Source: Salinibacter ruber DSM 13855 (lineage in GTDB: Bacteria; Bacteroidota; Rhodothermia; Rhodothermales; Salinibacteraceae). From it: a DNA stretch of 64,000 nt. Each line of letters starts with the position of its first letter. Position 1 is the stretch's first letter. A model generated the notes under the pieces. The model did not search any database. It saw only the letters and a list, made by a program, of their open reading frames with translations, and was not told the DNA's origin. This document shows, one piece after another, positions 19,599 through 28,182 of the stretch. The stretch covers positions 3,454,001 to 3,518,000 of the forward strand of contig NC_007677.1 of assembly GCF_000013045.1 (NCBI RefSeq), read 5' to 3'. Position numbers and translations under genes: made by a program.

Positions 19599-21323
19599 CT
19601 ATTCCTCCTGCACGAGCCAGGCCCGGTCGATCGCCCCGTCGGTCACGCGGTACAGCAGCACCTGAGACAGGGGCGTCTCGCGGCCGGGCAGGTTTCGGAT
19701 GGTCTCATGGGCAGTGAAGGTGGGGCCCACGGTCGTGTGGTAGTGAAACTCGGAGTGTAGGTTGGTCGCCCCCTCAAGGAGAGGCCGGTACTGCGTCGCG
19801 AGGGTGTCGCGCCCCTCCATCACGAGCGTGTTGGGGGGGCGGTACACCTTCACGTCGTCGGCGAGGGCGTCGAGAAAGGCGTCCGGGTCGTGGGTGTTGT
19901 ACGCATTGTGCAACTGGAACACCACCTCTGCCGGCGTCCGCGGCACGAGCCTGTCGGGGGCGTAGATGCGTCCCTCCTTCACGACCCGGTGGATGGACGT
20001 GACGTGTTTGATGTCCGCGAAGGGGTCGCGGTTGAGCACCACGAGGTCCGCCATCATTCCGTCCTCAATCCGCCCGAGGTCGTCACGCCCCATGAGCCGG
20101 GCGCCGCCCGCCGTCGCCGTTGCCAGAATCTCGCGGGGCGTGAGGCCAGCCGTGCGCATGAGCTCAAACTCGCGAAAGAGGGCCGGCCCGTGCGGCGTCC
20201 CGATATTGCCCGCGTCGGTGCCGGCCACGACGTCGATGCCGGCCTCGTAGAGCCGCTTCAGGTTGCGCATGGCCGTGGTGTCGGACGGCACCGTCGGGGC
20301 CTGCCGGATGCGCCGGCGGAGGCCGGTCGGGACGAGCGAATCCGGAAGCGTGCGCAGGTCGGTGAGGGAGTTGATTACGTCCTTCTGCCCGATGCGATGC
20401 TCGGCAAGCGTCAGGTCGAGCTGCTGGGCAAACGTTTCGCCGTAGCGCTCACCCACCACGAGCGTCGGCGTGTAGAGCACGTCGTTCTCCCGAAGGAGCT
20501 GCACGAAGGCGTCGTCGACCGGCTGGTCGGACACGCTGTGCACGAGGATGTCCGCCCCGGCCTCAACGGCCGCCCGGGCGGTCTCCAGCGCGGTGGCGTG
20601 GACGGCCACCCGGGTGCCCGCGTTGTGGGCCTCGTCGATGGTCGCCTCGACGACCGGACGGTAGTCGGCCGGGGTCTCGTCCCCGCCCACGATGTACCAG
20701 ATCTTGATGAGGTCCACCCCGGCCATAATTTGGTCGCGGACCTCTTCCCGGGCCGCCTCCGGCGTCGTGATCTGCAGGATGGGCGGATCGCCCTCGTCGA
20801 GCGACGGACGCGCCACGCTGGAGAGGAGCGGGCCCGCCGTCACGACCGTCGGGGCCATGGCCGCGGTGTCGGCGCGGGCCCGCACGTCGAGGTTCCACAT
20901 CGGCCCGCCCACGTCCACTACGCTCGTCACCCCACTGCGCAGGTACCGCCGGAAGGTGTCCGGGAGCCGCTCCTTGATGCGGCGCAGCTCTTCGGCGTAG
21001 GGGCGTTCGGCGCGCAGGTCGATCACGTCGGGGCGCGTGTAGAGCCCGCCGCTCTGGAAGAAGTGGACATGGCCGTCGACGAGACCCGGCATCACGTACT
21101 TGTCGGGCATCTCGTGCACGGTCGCCCCGGGGGGCACCGCCACCTCGCTCGACGGCCCCACCGCGGCGATGCGGCCGCCCTCCCACAGGACCGTCGCGTC
21201 CTCAATCACCGTGGAGTCGGCCGGGTTGAGGGCCGTAGGGCCGACCAGGGCGGTGGGCTGGGCCGCAGCGGGCCCCAACGGGAAAAGACCGGCGAGAAGG
21301 AAGAGAATCCAGAATCGGCGCAT
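19599..21323 (-). CDS. Secreted amidohydrolase fused to an NTF2-like domain
   Basis: A 574-residue exported protein: signal peptide (FLLAGLFPLGPAAAQ), a metal-dependent amidohydrolase domain (about 25-445) with the ligand motifs VDGHVHFF, KIWYIVGG, VAVHATA, ILVHSVSD and GTDAGN, then a C-terminal SnoaL/NTF2-like domain of about 115 residues (FQLHNAYNTHDPDAFLDALADDVKVY). The amidohydrolase part resembles imidazolonepropionase/prolidase-type secreted enzymes. The NTF2-like tail may be a second binding or catalytic cup. Divergent from the toxin-antitoxin module. Confidence 0.88.
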   Translation of the reverse strand: MRRFWILFLLAGLFPLGPAAAQPTALVGPTALNPADSTVIEDATVLWEGGRIAAVGPSSEVAVPPGATVHEMPDKYVMPGLVDGHVHFFQSGGLYTRPDVIDLRAERPYAEELRRIKERLPDTFRRYLRSGVTSVVDVGGPMWNLDVRARADTAAMAPTVVTAGPLLSSVARPSLDEGDPPILQITTPEAAREEVRDQIMAGVDLIKIWYIVGGDETPADYRPVVEATIDEAHNAGTRVAVHATALETARAAVEAGADILVHSVSDQPVDDAFVQLLRENDVLYTPTLVVGERYGETFAQQLDLTLAEHRIGQKDVINSLTDLRTLPDSLVPTGLRRRIRQAPTVPSDTTAMRNLKRLYEAGIDVVAGTDAGNIGTPHGPALFREFELMRTAGLTPREILATATAGGARLMGRDDLGRIEDGMMADLVVLNRDPFADIKHVTSIHRVVKEGRIYAPDRLVPRTPAEVVFQLHNAYNTHDPDAFLDALADDVKVYRPPNTLVMEGRDTLATQYRPLLEGATNLHSEFHYHTTVGPTFTAHETIRNLPGRETPLSQVLLYRVTDGAIDRAWLVQEE

Positions 21324-21411
21324 GGTACTGAGGGCAGTCGCAAGAAACGCGGGTCAGATAACGTACCCACTGGTGGGGAGAGGTGCAGCCGATGCTCACC
21401 GGACCTTCTCC

Positions 21412-21431
21412 ATGTCTTAATGTTATGACAT
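21412..21431. promoter_or_regulatory. Possible operator palindrome upstream of the AbrB-like gene
   Basis: ATGTC (21412-21416) and GACAT (21427-21431) flank an AT-rich centre, 36 bp before the antitoxin start in an AT-rich intergenic stretch. AbrB/MazE-type antitoxins commonly autorepress by binding such palindromes. The assignment is positional only. Confidence 0.35.
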
Positions 21432-21467
21432 CCGTAGTTACGAAAATACCAACTGCCAGATTCTGCC

Positions 21468-21698
21468 ATGCCAGAAGAGACCACGATCCGTCGCATCGGA
21501 AACTCCTCGGGGCTCACCATTCCGAAGGATCTCCTGGACCGTCAGCACCTGGAAGAGGGCGACCAGGTTCATCTCGTCGAAACGGAGGACGGGCTCCTCA
21601 TCACGCCCTACGATCCCGATTTTGAGGACGCGATGGAGGCCTACGAAGGGGGAGCCCGGGACTACCGAAATGCACTCCGTGCGCTCTCTGACCAGTAG
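21468..21698 (+). CDS. AbrB/MazE-family antitoxin
   Basis: A 76-residue protein with an N-terminal swapped-hairpin DNA-binding domain of the SpoVT/AbrB type (TTIRRIGNSSGLTIPKDLL, then EEGDQVHLVETEDGLLITP), and a C-terminal acidic helical tail (DFEDAMEAYEGGARDYRNALRAL) of the kind that neutralises a partner toxin. It is 18 bp upstream of a Doc-like toxin gene in the same direction, the usual antitoxin-toxin order. Base composition begins to fall in this region. Confidence 0.88.
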   Translation: MPEETTIRRIGNSSGLTIPKDLLDRQHLEEGDQVHLVETEDGLLITPYDPDFEDAMEAYEGGARDYRNALRALSDQ

Positions 21699-21716
21699 TC
21701 CTCACGCCTGAGATGG

Positions 21717-22094
21717 ATGAACCCCGCTGGCTCACCCGAAAAAGTCGCCGCAATTCACGACGATCCGTTGAAGCAGCACGGCGGCCTGCCCGGTGCTCGC
21801 GATGAGGGTGCGGTTGAGTCGGCACTGGCCCGCCCAAAGCATCTCCAGACCTACGGCGACGATCCGAGCGTGCACCGGCTTGCCGCCGCGTGCGGCGTGG
21901 GGCTGGCCCGCAATCACAGCTACCGCGGCGGCAATAAGCGCACGGCCTTCATGGCGATGTACGTGTTTTTGCGGCTTAACGGACCCCGGATTGACGTTGA
22001 GGAGATGGCCGTCGTGGACCTGATGAGGTCGGTTGCTCAGAGTGACGGTGGCGAGGAGAAGCTTGTCGTATGGCTTGAAATGCACGCGACCTGA
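21717..22094 (+). CDS. Doc-like (Fic fold) toxin, probably damaged
   Basis: A 125-residue protein of the death-on-curing family, whose members phosphorylate EF-Tu. Recognisable: VAAIHDDPLKQHGGLPGARD, ESALARPKHLQTYG and the Fic motif region NHSYRGGNKRTAFMA. Two anomalies: the acidic residue of the HxFx(D/E)GNKR motif is Gly71, and the family N-terminus (M-x-EP-x-WL) is encoded in another frame from ATG 21713 (MDEPRWL), shifting into this frame near 21734. The protein may be an inactive remnant still translated from ATG 21717. Confidence 0.75.
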   Translation: MNPAGSPEKVAAIHDDPLKQHGGLPGARDEGAVESALARPKHLQTYGDDPSVHRLAAACGVGLARNHSYRGGNKRTAFMAMYVFLRLNGPRIDVEEMAVVDLMRSVAQSDGGEEKLVVWLEMHAT

Positions 22095-22173
22095 AACCTC
22101 CCGATATCATAATTTTCACTCTGCCGTACTCGCTTTAGAGGCACCTGGAGCAGGAAAATTCTCTAAGTCCAAT

Positions 22174-25100
22174 ATGGAACCGTCAGTACCACACCCGGAA
22201 GGCCAAGAGGAACGTCAAGCCACTGGTACACATGGTGGAATTGTGTACCAGGCATGGCAGGCAGTATATGCTTGGCTGAGATTGAGTCGAGGAGAGGTCC
22301 TCTTTCTTGAGCACGCCGAAGACTTCGATGTTGCCTCTGAGGATTCAGTTGAGGGAACGCAGGTAAAAAGAAAAGAGGGTGAGTTGTCTCTCGGACGCGA
22401 AGCTGCTCGAGATGCAATCACCAACTACTGGCAATTACGAACCGATGAGGACCGGACGGTCAAATATCGGCACCTCACAACAGAGAGCAGGGGATTTGAA
22501 CAGGGGGATCCGTTCGATGGTCGAAAAGGACTCGATGTGTGGGATGACGCTCGAAATCGAGGTGAGGCGCTTAGGGTGATCGTGGATTACCTGAAGGACC
22601 AGGATCTCCCGAAAGATCTGATTGCCTTTCTGGAGTCAGAGCCAATTGAGAGAGTCCGCAATGAGCTGATTTTACCCATTCATTGGGATACTCAGGCTTC
22701 AGGGGGAGAGAAGATTAAAGAACTCGTAGATGAGCATCTGATTGAGCACGGTCAGCGTCAACGCAAACCGGTCCCGCCGCGGATTTCGAAGCAAGTTGCA
22801 AGCTCTCTCTTCACGAAAGTCACCGAGGAATCTGCTGAGGAAAGTCCGCGCAGGCTGACTTTCGCGGATTTTGCTGACCTGTTCGAGAGAGAAACGATGG
22901 AGCGGGTTCCTGGCGGTACCCGTGGCGCTGCAAACGTCTACCGCTCGGACTCCACTCAGGCATCACTGCAAACAGGTGCCCCAGGATTCCTCGAACTCGT
23001 GGAAGGAACTCTGCTCTCTGCCGTAGTGCCGAGAACCAATCTTGTGCAGAGGGTTCGAGAGCGTGCAGATAGCCTTCCTCTTTCCGCTCTAGTTGGGTCT
23101 TCTGGAATGGGAAAATCAACGCTTGCAATGCTTTCCGCCGAAGAAGGGGGATGGTACTTGATAAACTTTCAAGGGAAGGACTCTGGTCAAATTCAAAGGC
23201 TGCTGAATCAGGCTACTTTGAGGCTTGCTGACGTTCCAGACGGAAGCACGGTTCTCCTTGACAACCTCAACTTTGAAGGGAGTGTTGAAGAATATGTCGA
23301 GGCCTTCCGAAAATTGATCACCGCTGCGTGGGAGCAAGCAATTCATATTGTGGTAACCACCCAGAATCCCATACCATCCCGCATCAAAGCCCTCATACAA
23401 ACAGATCCTGAGAAAATCGGGATCCCCGTGCCTCCTTTTGATGAGGAAGAGGTCAAGGCCCTGCTTGAAGAGTATGGATGTCCAGAAGCCATCCGAGAAG
23501 CTTGGTCCACAGCTACGATGGCTCAGACATCGGGGCATCCTCAACTTGCCGACGCCTATGTAGCTGCTGCAAGCCAACCCCACTGGCAAGAACCGTCCGA
23601 GAGAGATTTATTTGAGGACCCTGCACCGATCGAACAAGTCAAGAAGGAGGCACGGCAAAAACTTCGTCGGGGACTGCCCGAAAACTCATTGGTGCTTGCA
23701 AGGCGTCTGACTCTCTTGTCTCATCCCTTCACGCGGGAGCATGCACTCAAAATCGCTGAGATCCCTCCTCCAATTCCCACTGCTGGGACGGATTTCGATT
23801 TCCTTGTCGGTCCATGGATTGAACCTCTACCAGCCAATCATTTTCGGATATCCCCACTACTCTCAAACCTATACAATGACACGCTTTCCGAAGATGAGCA
23901 GCATAAACTTCGCTACGAGATTGCAAACTCACTGGTAGGGGCAACTCGTGAGAAGTCCTCTATAACTACTTATGAGCTCAACGAAATTCTTTCGCATGGC
24001 TTGCTTAGTCAGAACGAAGGTGCTTTAGCATTTGCCGCCTCGGCGTGCAATGACTTTGAGAATTTGTCAGAGGTCGCCCCTCATATCCAGTGGTTTGCAG
24101 CAGCTAAGACTGGAGGTGCTCAAGGAATTCTAATTGAGGGAGATCCAGGCCTCAGTTCACAGCTTCGGTTTATACAGTTTCGAATTGCTGTTGCGACCAA
24201 CCAAAGTGTGACTCCCATCCTTGATGCCTGGGAATTTGAACACAACCAGCTTAGGAAGTCGCACCCCCTAAGGGATGCCCTTGATGTCGTACGTGGAACT
24301 GCGGTGCTGAGTCACCCTCAGGCAGATGTACACATCGAACGTGTATTTCGACTTGCACGCCCCATTGTGGAGGTGGATCTTGCGTCGGTAGAGGAATCTA
24401 ATCTGACGAGCAAATTGGAGGAAGCAATTGAGAAAGCCCGAGAGACCGGGGATCGTTCACAGGTTCACGCCTTGCAGGCGAAAGGACTTCTATCGGGGAT
24501 CAACTCACAACTACCTTCTTCTCACGTAGCGGAGATGGTTTCGTATCACGCAGAGGGAGCTGGGGAGGTCCTTGAGTTTGTTAAACTGGCTGTTGGAGAA
24601 ACGACTTCACTTGGGTCAGTCCTGACCGAGGAACTGAGAGAAAACGTCCCACTCACGAATGGACTTACGAGTCGACCCTGGCTCAGAATGGCCGAGCAAG
24701 ACGATCCTGATTGGGGAATTGTTCTGGAAGCCTTCGACTGTCTTCTTGAGCTTGCAGAGGAAAACGGGCTCGATGCGCTCCTCATGGCGACGGAGAGAAA
24801 CCGTGCAATCATCAACTACGAGTATCTGGGCGATGAAAATAAAGCTGTAGAGGTACTATCTGAGGCAGAGGAGACTGTCGGTCCACACCCCCTTCTTAAA
24901 TCGTATCGGGCGAAGATGAGAAACATGGAGGGTGACTACGAGAGGAGATTAGAAATATTAGAAGATATCCTTCCTGGCTGGCAGCCTACCAGTCCTACAA
25001 CACCCAAGACGCATATTTTCCACGACGCAATTGAGGCAGCTGGTAATCTCGGTAAATGGGATCGGGCCACCTACTGGGCACAGAGAGGCCAGGAATCTGC

Positions 25101-26202
25101 TAAGCCCCTTTCAGAGGTATCTGGGCCTTACGTAGAATTGTGCTACGCTGTCGATAAGGCTTTTTCGACGTATAAGGACGAAGATACATGCGAGGCCCTT
25201 GAACTCCTTGGCAACTCGATATCACGGCTTCCGGCTCCCTCAAATCCACGAATACGGATGCTCTACCGGCGTGCTGCACATGTGACAGTCTGGATTCATC
25301 AAGACCTTGGAGGGTTAGAACTTTCCGATATACAGGAACCATCACCTGGCCTTGCCAGCCAATTTGAGGCCGACTCCGAAGAAACTGACGCCGATGTCAT
25401 GGAGAAAAAAGCTCTATTCTCCATACTGGAGGAGAGCACCAACCTGGCAGACTGTGGTGAAGTGGATCTCGAAGTGGCCCACGCGGCTGAGGCTGGAAAT
25501 ATAATGACCCAGTCCATGGGTGCGATGCGAGAACTTAACCAGGGAATTCGAATTGCGGCCGGGGACCTTCCTGATCGGTTTGTAGCTATGATCGAGACTG
25601 CCAGGGAAAGATTAGCGGCAGAGGGGCAGTCGCCTCCTACAGATGATCTAGAAGTTCAAGAGGTCCTCCATTTGCTAACGTATGGTGTCATCAATGAGCT
25701 CGCCTCCGAAACCCCGGATTCCTCTGTTCTTGCTGAGTGGAGGAGTCGCCTCGAAGAGATAGCCTTCGATGTCTCATCTGCCACTTCGTGGTTTGATGTC
25801 GCTGAAAAAGCATTCTCGTCGGCCAATGGTGACCGACGAACTCTGGTCGAGTTAACCCACCTCCTTCAAAACAAGGGTGCCCTACCAAACGAACGGCTCG
25901 TTGCAGCGGCTGCCCTTGCACGAGGCTCCAGCGATGAGAACACTAAGTTGCTCTCGCTAGCAATACTCGTCACATCGGCGGCAAGAGATCCCTTTGGGGT
26001 CGCCGCGAACAATGCTATAGCAAGTCTTGCCGGTGTGGATGTTAAACCGGGCAACGGCATACAGGAGGCCGCTAGGGCTATCATCGAGTCGGATCAATTT
26101 GAGGCACTAAGCTTGGACTCGAACTTTAAAAACACACTTCGTGAGATTACGGACGGCAACATCGACTGGGGAGTGCCGACAGCCAGTACTCAGAGCCTCT
26201 AA
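22174..26202 (+). CDS. Nuclease-STAND NTPase, candidate Avs-like antiphage protein
   Basis: A 1342-residue multidomain protein starting at ATG 22174. N-terminus (about 18-200): a PD-(D/E)xK-type fold resembling the Cap4/DUF4297 nuclease, with GGIVYQAW, HAEDFD (E49/D50/D52) and TQVKRK (Q63, K65). Centre (about 285-480): a P-loop NTPase with Walker A GSSGMGKST (308-316), Walker B TVLLDNLN (D363) and sensor-like IVVTTQNP. The remaining about 850 residues are helical, TPR-like, without further recognised domains. This nuclease-STAND-sensor layout is that of Avs immune sensors, which detect a phage protein and then cleave DNA. The gene is visibly AT-richer than the chromosome and follows a toxin-antitoxin pair, suggesting acquired defence. 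The C-terminal sensor is unlike anything I recognise. Confidence 0.85.
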   Translation: MEPSVPHPEGQEERQATGTHGGIVYQAWQAVYAWLRLSRGEVLFLEHAEDFDVASEDSVEGTQVKRKEGELSLGREAARDAITNYWQLRTDEDRTVKYRHLTTESRGFEQGDPFDGRKGLDVWDDARNRGEALRVIVDYLKDQDLPKDLIAFLESEPIERVRNELILPIHWDTQASGGEKIKELVDEHLIEHGQRQRKPVPPRISKQVASSLFTKVTEESAEESPRRLTFADFADLFERETMERVPGGTRGAANVYRSDSTQASLQTGAPGFLELVEGTLLSAVVPRTNLVQRVRERADSLPLSALVGSSGMGKSTLAMLSAEEGGWYLINFQGKDSGQIQRLLNQATLRLADVPDGSTVLLDNLNFEGSVEEYVEAFRKLITAAWEQAIHIVVTTQNPIPSRIKALIQTDPEKIGIPVPPFDEEEVKALLEEYGCPEAIREAWSTATMAQTSGHPQLADAYVAAASQPHWQEPSERDLFEDPAPIEQVKKEARQKLRRGLPENSLVLARRLTLLSHPFTREHALKIAEIPPPIPTAGTDFDFLVGPWIEPLPANHFRISPLLSNLYNDTLSEDEQHKLRYEIANSLVGATREKSSITTYELNEILSHGLLSQNEGALAFAASACNDFENLSEVAPHIQWFAAAKTGGAQGILIEGDPGLSSQLRFIQFRIAVATNQSVTPILDAWEFEHNQLRKSHPLRDALDVVRGTAVLSHPQADVHIERVFRLARPIVEVDLASVEESNLTSKLEEAIEKARETGDRSQVHALQAKGLLSGINSQLPSSHVAEMVSYHAEGAGEVLEFVKLAVGETTSLGSVLTEELRENVPLTNGLTSRPWLRMAEQDDPDWGIVLEAFDCLLELAEENGLDALLMATERNRAIINYEYLGDENKAVEVLSEAEETVGPHPLLKSYRAKMRNMEGDYERRLEILEDILPGWQPTSPTTPKTHIFHDAIEAAGNLGKWDRATYWAQRGQESAKPLSEVSGPYVELCYAVDKAFSTYKDEDTCEALELLGNSISRLPAPSNPRIRMLYRRAAHVTVWIHQDLGGLELSDIQEPSPGLASQFEADSEETDADVMEKKALFSILEESTNLADCGEVDLEVAHAAEAGNIMTQSMGAMRELNQGIRIAAGDLPDRFVAMIETARERLAAEGQSPPTDDLEVQEVLHLLTYGVINELASETPDSSVLAEWRSRLEEIAFDVSSATSWFDVAEKAFSSANGDRRTLVELTHLLQNKGALPNERLVAAAALARGSSDENTKLLSLAILVTSAARDPFGVAANNAIASLAGVDVKPGNGIQEAARAIIESDQFEALSLDSNFKNTLREITDGNIDWGVPTASTQSL

Positions 26203-26220
26203 TAATACTCGGCAAACATG

Positions 26221-26303
26221 TCGCTCTGAGCTTGACTCAGAGCCAAGCGATTGACGAGGTAAATCAAGTTCGGAGCGACGGAGGATGGACTGTTCGAAAC
26301 AGT
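26221..26303. repeat. Two hairpins after the STAND gene
   Basis: GCTCTGAG (26223-26230) pairs with CTCAGAGC (26236-26243), with a possible outer TCGCT/AGCGA. A second perfect hairpin, ACTGTT-cga-AACAGT, lies at 26289-26303. Neither has a T-run. They sit between the defence gene and the convergent thioredoxin gene and may terminate or stabilise transcripts, or mark the edge of the insert. Confidence 0.45.
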
Positions 26304-26352
26304 ACCACTGGCTTTGATAAGCCTTCTCAGTAGTTCAACACTCCTCTCGTAC

Positions 26353-26946
26353 CTACCGTCGCAATCGAGACTGCTTGAGGTCTGATCGCATTGACTCGTC
26401 CACCAGCCTCTCCAGCGCGTCGTCGAGCGCCCATTTGAGGATCACGCCGCTGTGCTCGTACCGGATGCGGCCCTGCTTGTCGATCAGGTAGGTGCGCGGC
26501 ACCGCCTCGCCGGGAAAGTGACGGGCGGCCAGTCCGGGATCGACGATCTGTGGGAAGTTGACGCCCTTTTCCTCCACGAAGGGGCGCACCGCCTCCGCCC
26601 CGCCCCGGTCCACCGCAATCCCGACGAACTGCACGCCCGCGTCCTCAAACTCGCGCTGCAGGTCCACGAAGCCGGGCATCTCCACGCGGCACGGCGGGCA
26701 CCAGGTGGCCCACACGTTCACCACCACGACCGCCCCGCGGTGGTCCTCAAGCCGAAAGCGATCGCCCTCCAGCGTCTCGGCCGCCACCGTCGGGGCCGGG
26801 CGTCCCTCCGCGGCCAGCTCAATGCTCGGCATGTACTGCTGATAGACGTAGATCCCCATCACCAGGAGCACGGGCCAGTGCCAGTAGGCCCTGACGTAGG
26901 TCCAGACGATGTGCCACGGGGAGCGGTCGCGATCGGAATCCGGCAT
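26353..26946 (-). CDS. Membrane-anchored TlpA-like thioredoxin
   Basis: A 197-residue thiol-disulfide protein with one N-terminal transmembrane anchor (about 20-38, WPVLLVMGIYVYQQY). The periplasmic TlpA/ResA-type domain has the active site WATWCPPCRVEMP, a cis-Pro region (EAVPRTYLIDKQGRI) and the characteristic central insert. It probably keeps cytochrome or other exported cysteines reduced. It is downstream of a second TlpA-like gene in the same direction, 56 bp apart. Confidence 0.88.
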   Translation of the reverse strand: MPDSDRDRSPWHIVWTYVRAYWHWPVLLVMGIYVYQQYMPSIELAAEGRPAPTVAAETLEGDRFRLEDHRGAVVVVNVWATWCPPCRVEMPGFVDLQREFEDAGVQFVGIAVDRGGAEAVRPFVEEKGVNFPQIVDPGLAARHFPGEAVPRTYLIDKQGRIRYEHSGVILKWALDDALERLVDESMRSDLKQSRLRR

Positions 26947-27002
26947 ACGGGCGAATCCGGGGGGGTCGGTGCGCGGGCATCGAGGGGCGGGCGGAGGCGC
27001 GG

Positions 27003-27557
27003 CTACGACCGTTCCCGCAGGAGGGCCTCCAGCAAGGGACGGATCCGGTCCTCGGTGGTCATGCCCGGAATGTGCTTGCGGATCGTTCCCTCGGGCCCGA
27101 TCACGAACGTCACGGGCAGGCCCCGCACCCCGCCGTACTTCTCCGCGATGGAGCCGTCACCCAGCCCAATCGGGTAGTTGATGTTCATCTTGTCGGCGAA
27201 GGCCCGTACCTCTTCGGGGCCGGCGCTCCGTTCGAGGGCCACGCCCACGAACTGGAGGCCCCGGTCGCCGAGGTCGTTCTGCAGCGACACGAAGTCCGGA
27301 ATTTCGCGCCGGCACGGCGGGCACCAGGTCGCCCAGAAGTTGAGCACCACCACGTCGCCGCGCTGGTCGTCGAGGCGAAAGGTCCCACCGTCCAGGGTGT
27401 TCAGCGAGAAATCGGGGGCGTCCTGTGCGGTGTCGCCCCCCGTCGTTTGGGCAGGCGAGGCGGGCTGTTCGGCCATCACGAGGGCCACGAGCCCCCCGAC
27501 GACGAGCAGCCCCGCTGCGAACGAGCCCACCCAGTTGGGAAAAGAAAAAGATAGCAT
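27003..27557 (-). CDS. Second TlpA-like thioredoxin
   Basis: A 184-residue paralogue of the next gene, starting at 27557 (MLSFSFPNWV) with an N-terminal signal or anchor (FAAGLLVVGGLVALVMA), then a thioredoxin-like domain with FWATWCPPCRREIP and the GVRGLPVTFVIGPEGTI cis-Pro strand. Together the pair suggests a periplasmic redox relay. Longer upstream in-frame starts to 27830 are arginine-rich and not family-like. Confidence 0.88.
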   Translation of the reverse strand: MLSFSFPNWVGSFAAGLLVVGGLVALVMAEQPASPAQTTGGDTAQDAPDFSLNTLDGGTFRLDDQRGDVVVLNFWATWCPPCRREIPDFVSLQNDLGDRGLQFVGVALERSAGPEEVRAFADKMNINYPIGLGDGSIAEKYGGVRGLPVTFVIGPEGTIRKHIPGMTTEDRIRPLLEALLRERS

Positions 27558-27657
27558 GGGGATACAGGAGTCGTCTCCAAAGAATCGAACCAAGAACGAG
27601 CCGACCGGGCGGCCGGCGAACGACCCTCCGGCGCCAGCGGAGGGCGGACGGAGACGA

Positions 27658-28035
27658 CTAAATTTGGAGGACGACCGGACGCAAGGCGTCCAGCGTTGGC
27701 GAGATGGGCGGTGACGGGGGCCGCTGCGCATCCAGGCGGACGGGGGGAAGCTCGGCGGAGGCATCTCCAATCGCCTCGCCCCCCGACGGGCCGTCGAGCG
27801 AATTCGTTGACCACTCCGACGACACCGCACGAACCATTGCCCCGGCGTCCGTCGCCGAACAGGACCACTGCGCGTTCGACGCGGCGGTCGTTACGACGGG
27901 CGCCGATGCCCCGTCGGCACCTCCCCCAGCCCCGCGGCACGGCGTAACGGCCTGCGCCAGGGGGCCCACAACCAAAATGAGGCCAAGGGCGACGGCCCAG
28001 CGGCCCATGGTACTGGACGACCGGAGGCGATGCAT
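27658..28035 (-). CDS. Hypothetical small exported protein
   Basis: A 125-residue frame with a credible signal peptide (MGRWAVALGLILVVGPLAQA, from an internal ATG at about 28008) followed by a low-complexity Ala/Ser/Pro-rich region containing two cysteines (TPCRG, QWSCS). It is immediately upstream of the two thioredoxin genes on the same strand and could be a substrate. No homology recognised; the signal peptide is the main support. Confidence 0.5.
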   Translation of the reverse strand: MHRLRSSSTMGRWAVALGLILVVGPLAQAVTPCRGAGGGADGASAPVVTTAASNAQWSCSATDAGAMVRAVSSEWSTNSLDGPSGGEAIGDASAELPPVRLDAQRPPSPPISPTLDALRPVVLQI

Positions 28036-28182
28036 GGCAGTGGAGGCGATTGGTACGAGGTGCTAGACAAACCTTTGGTTCACAGATCGAGTTCCTCCGT
28101 CGGCCCTGCGTGTCCCTGAACTCCACCCTGCCCAGCCCGGTAGGACCGCCCTCGGTCCGCCATACCAAGTCCCCTCTTTCCT

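Noticed and set aside
19890-21428. 512-codon plus-strand open frame opposite the amidohydrolase
   Set aside because: No domain, Arg/His/Gly-rich, and entirely explained by the amidohydrolase on the other strand.
22033-22173. Longer N-terminus for the STAND protein overlapping the Doc gene
   Set aside because: Overlaps the toxin's coding end; the nuclease-like region starts after ATG 22174.
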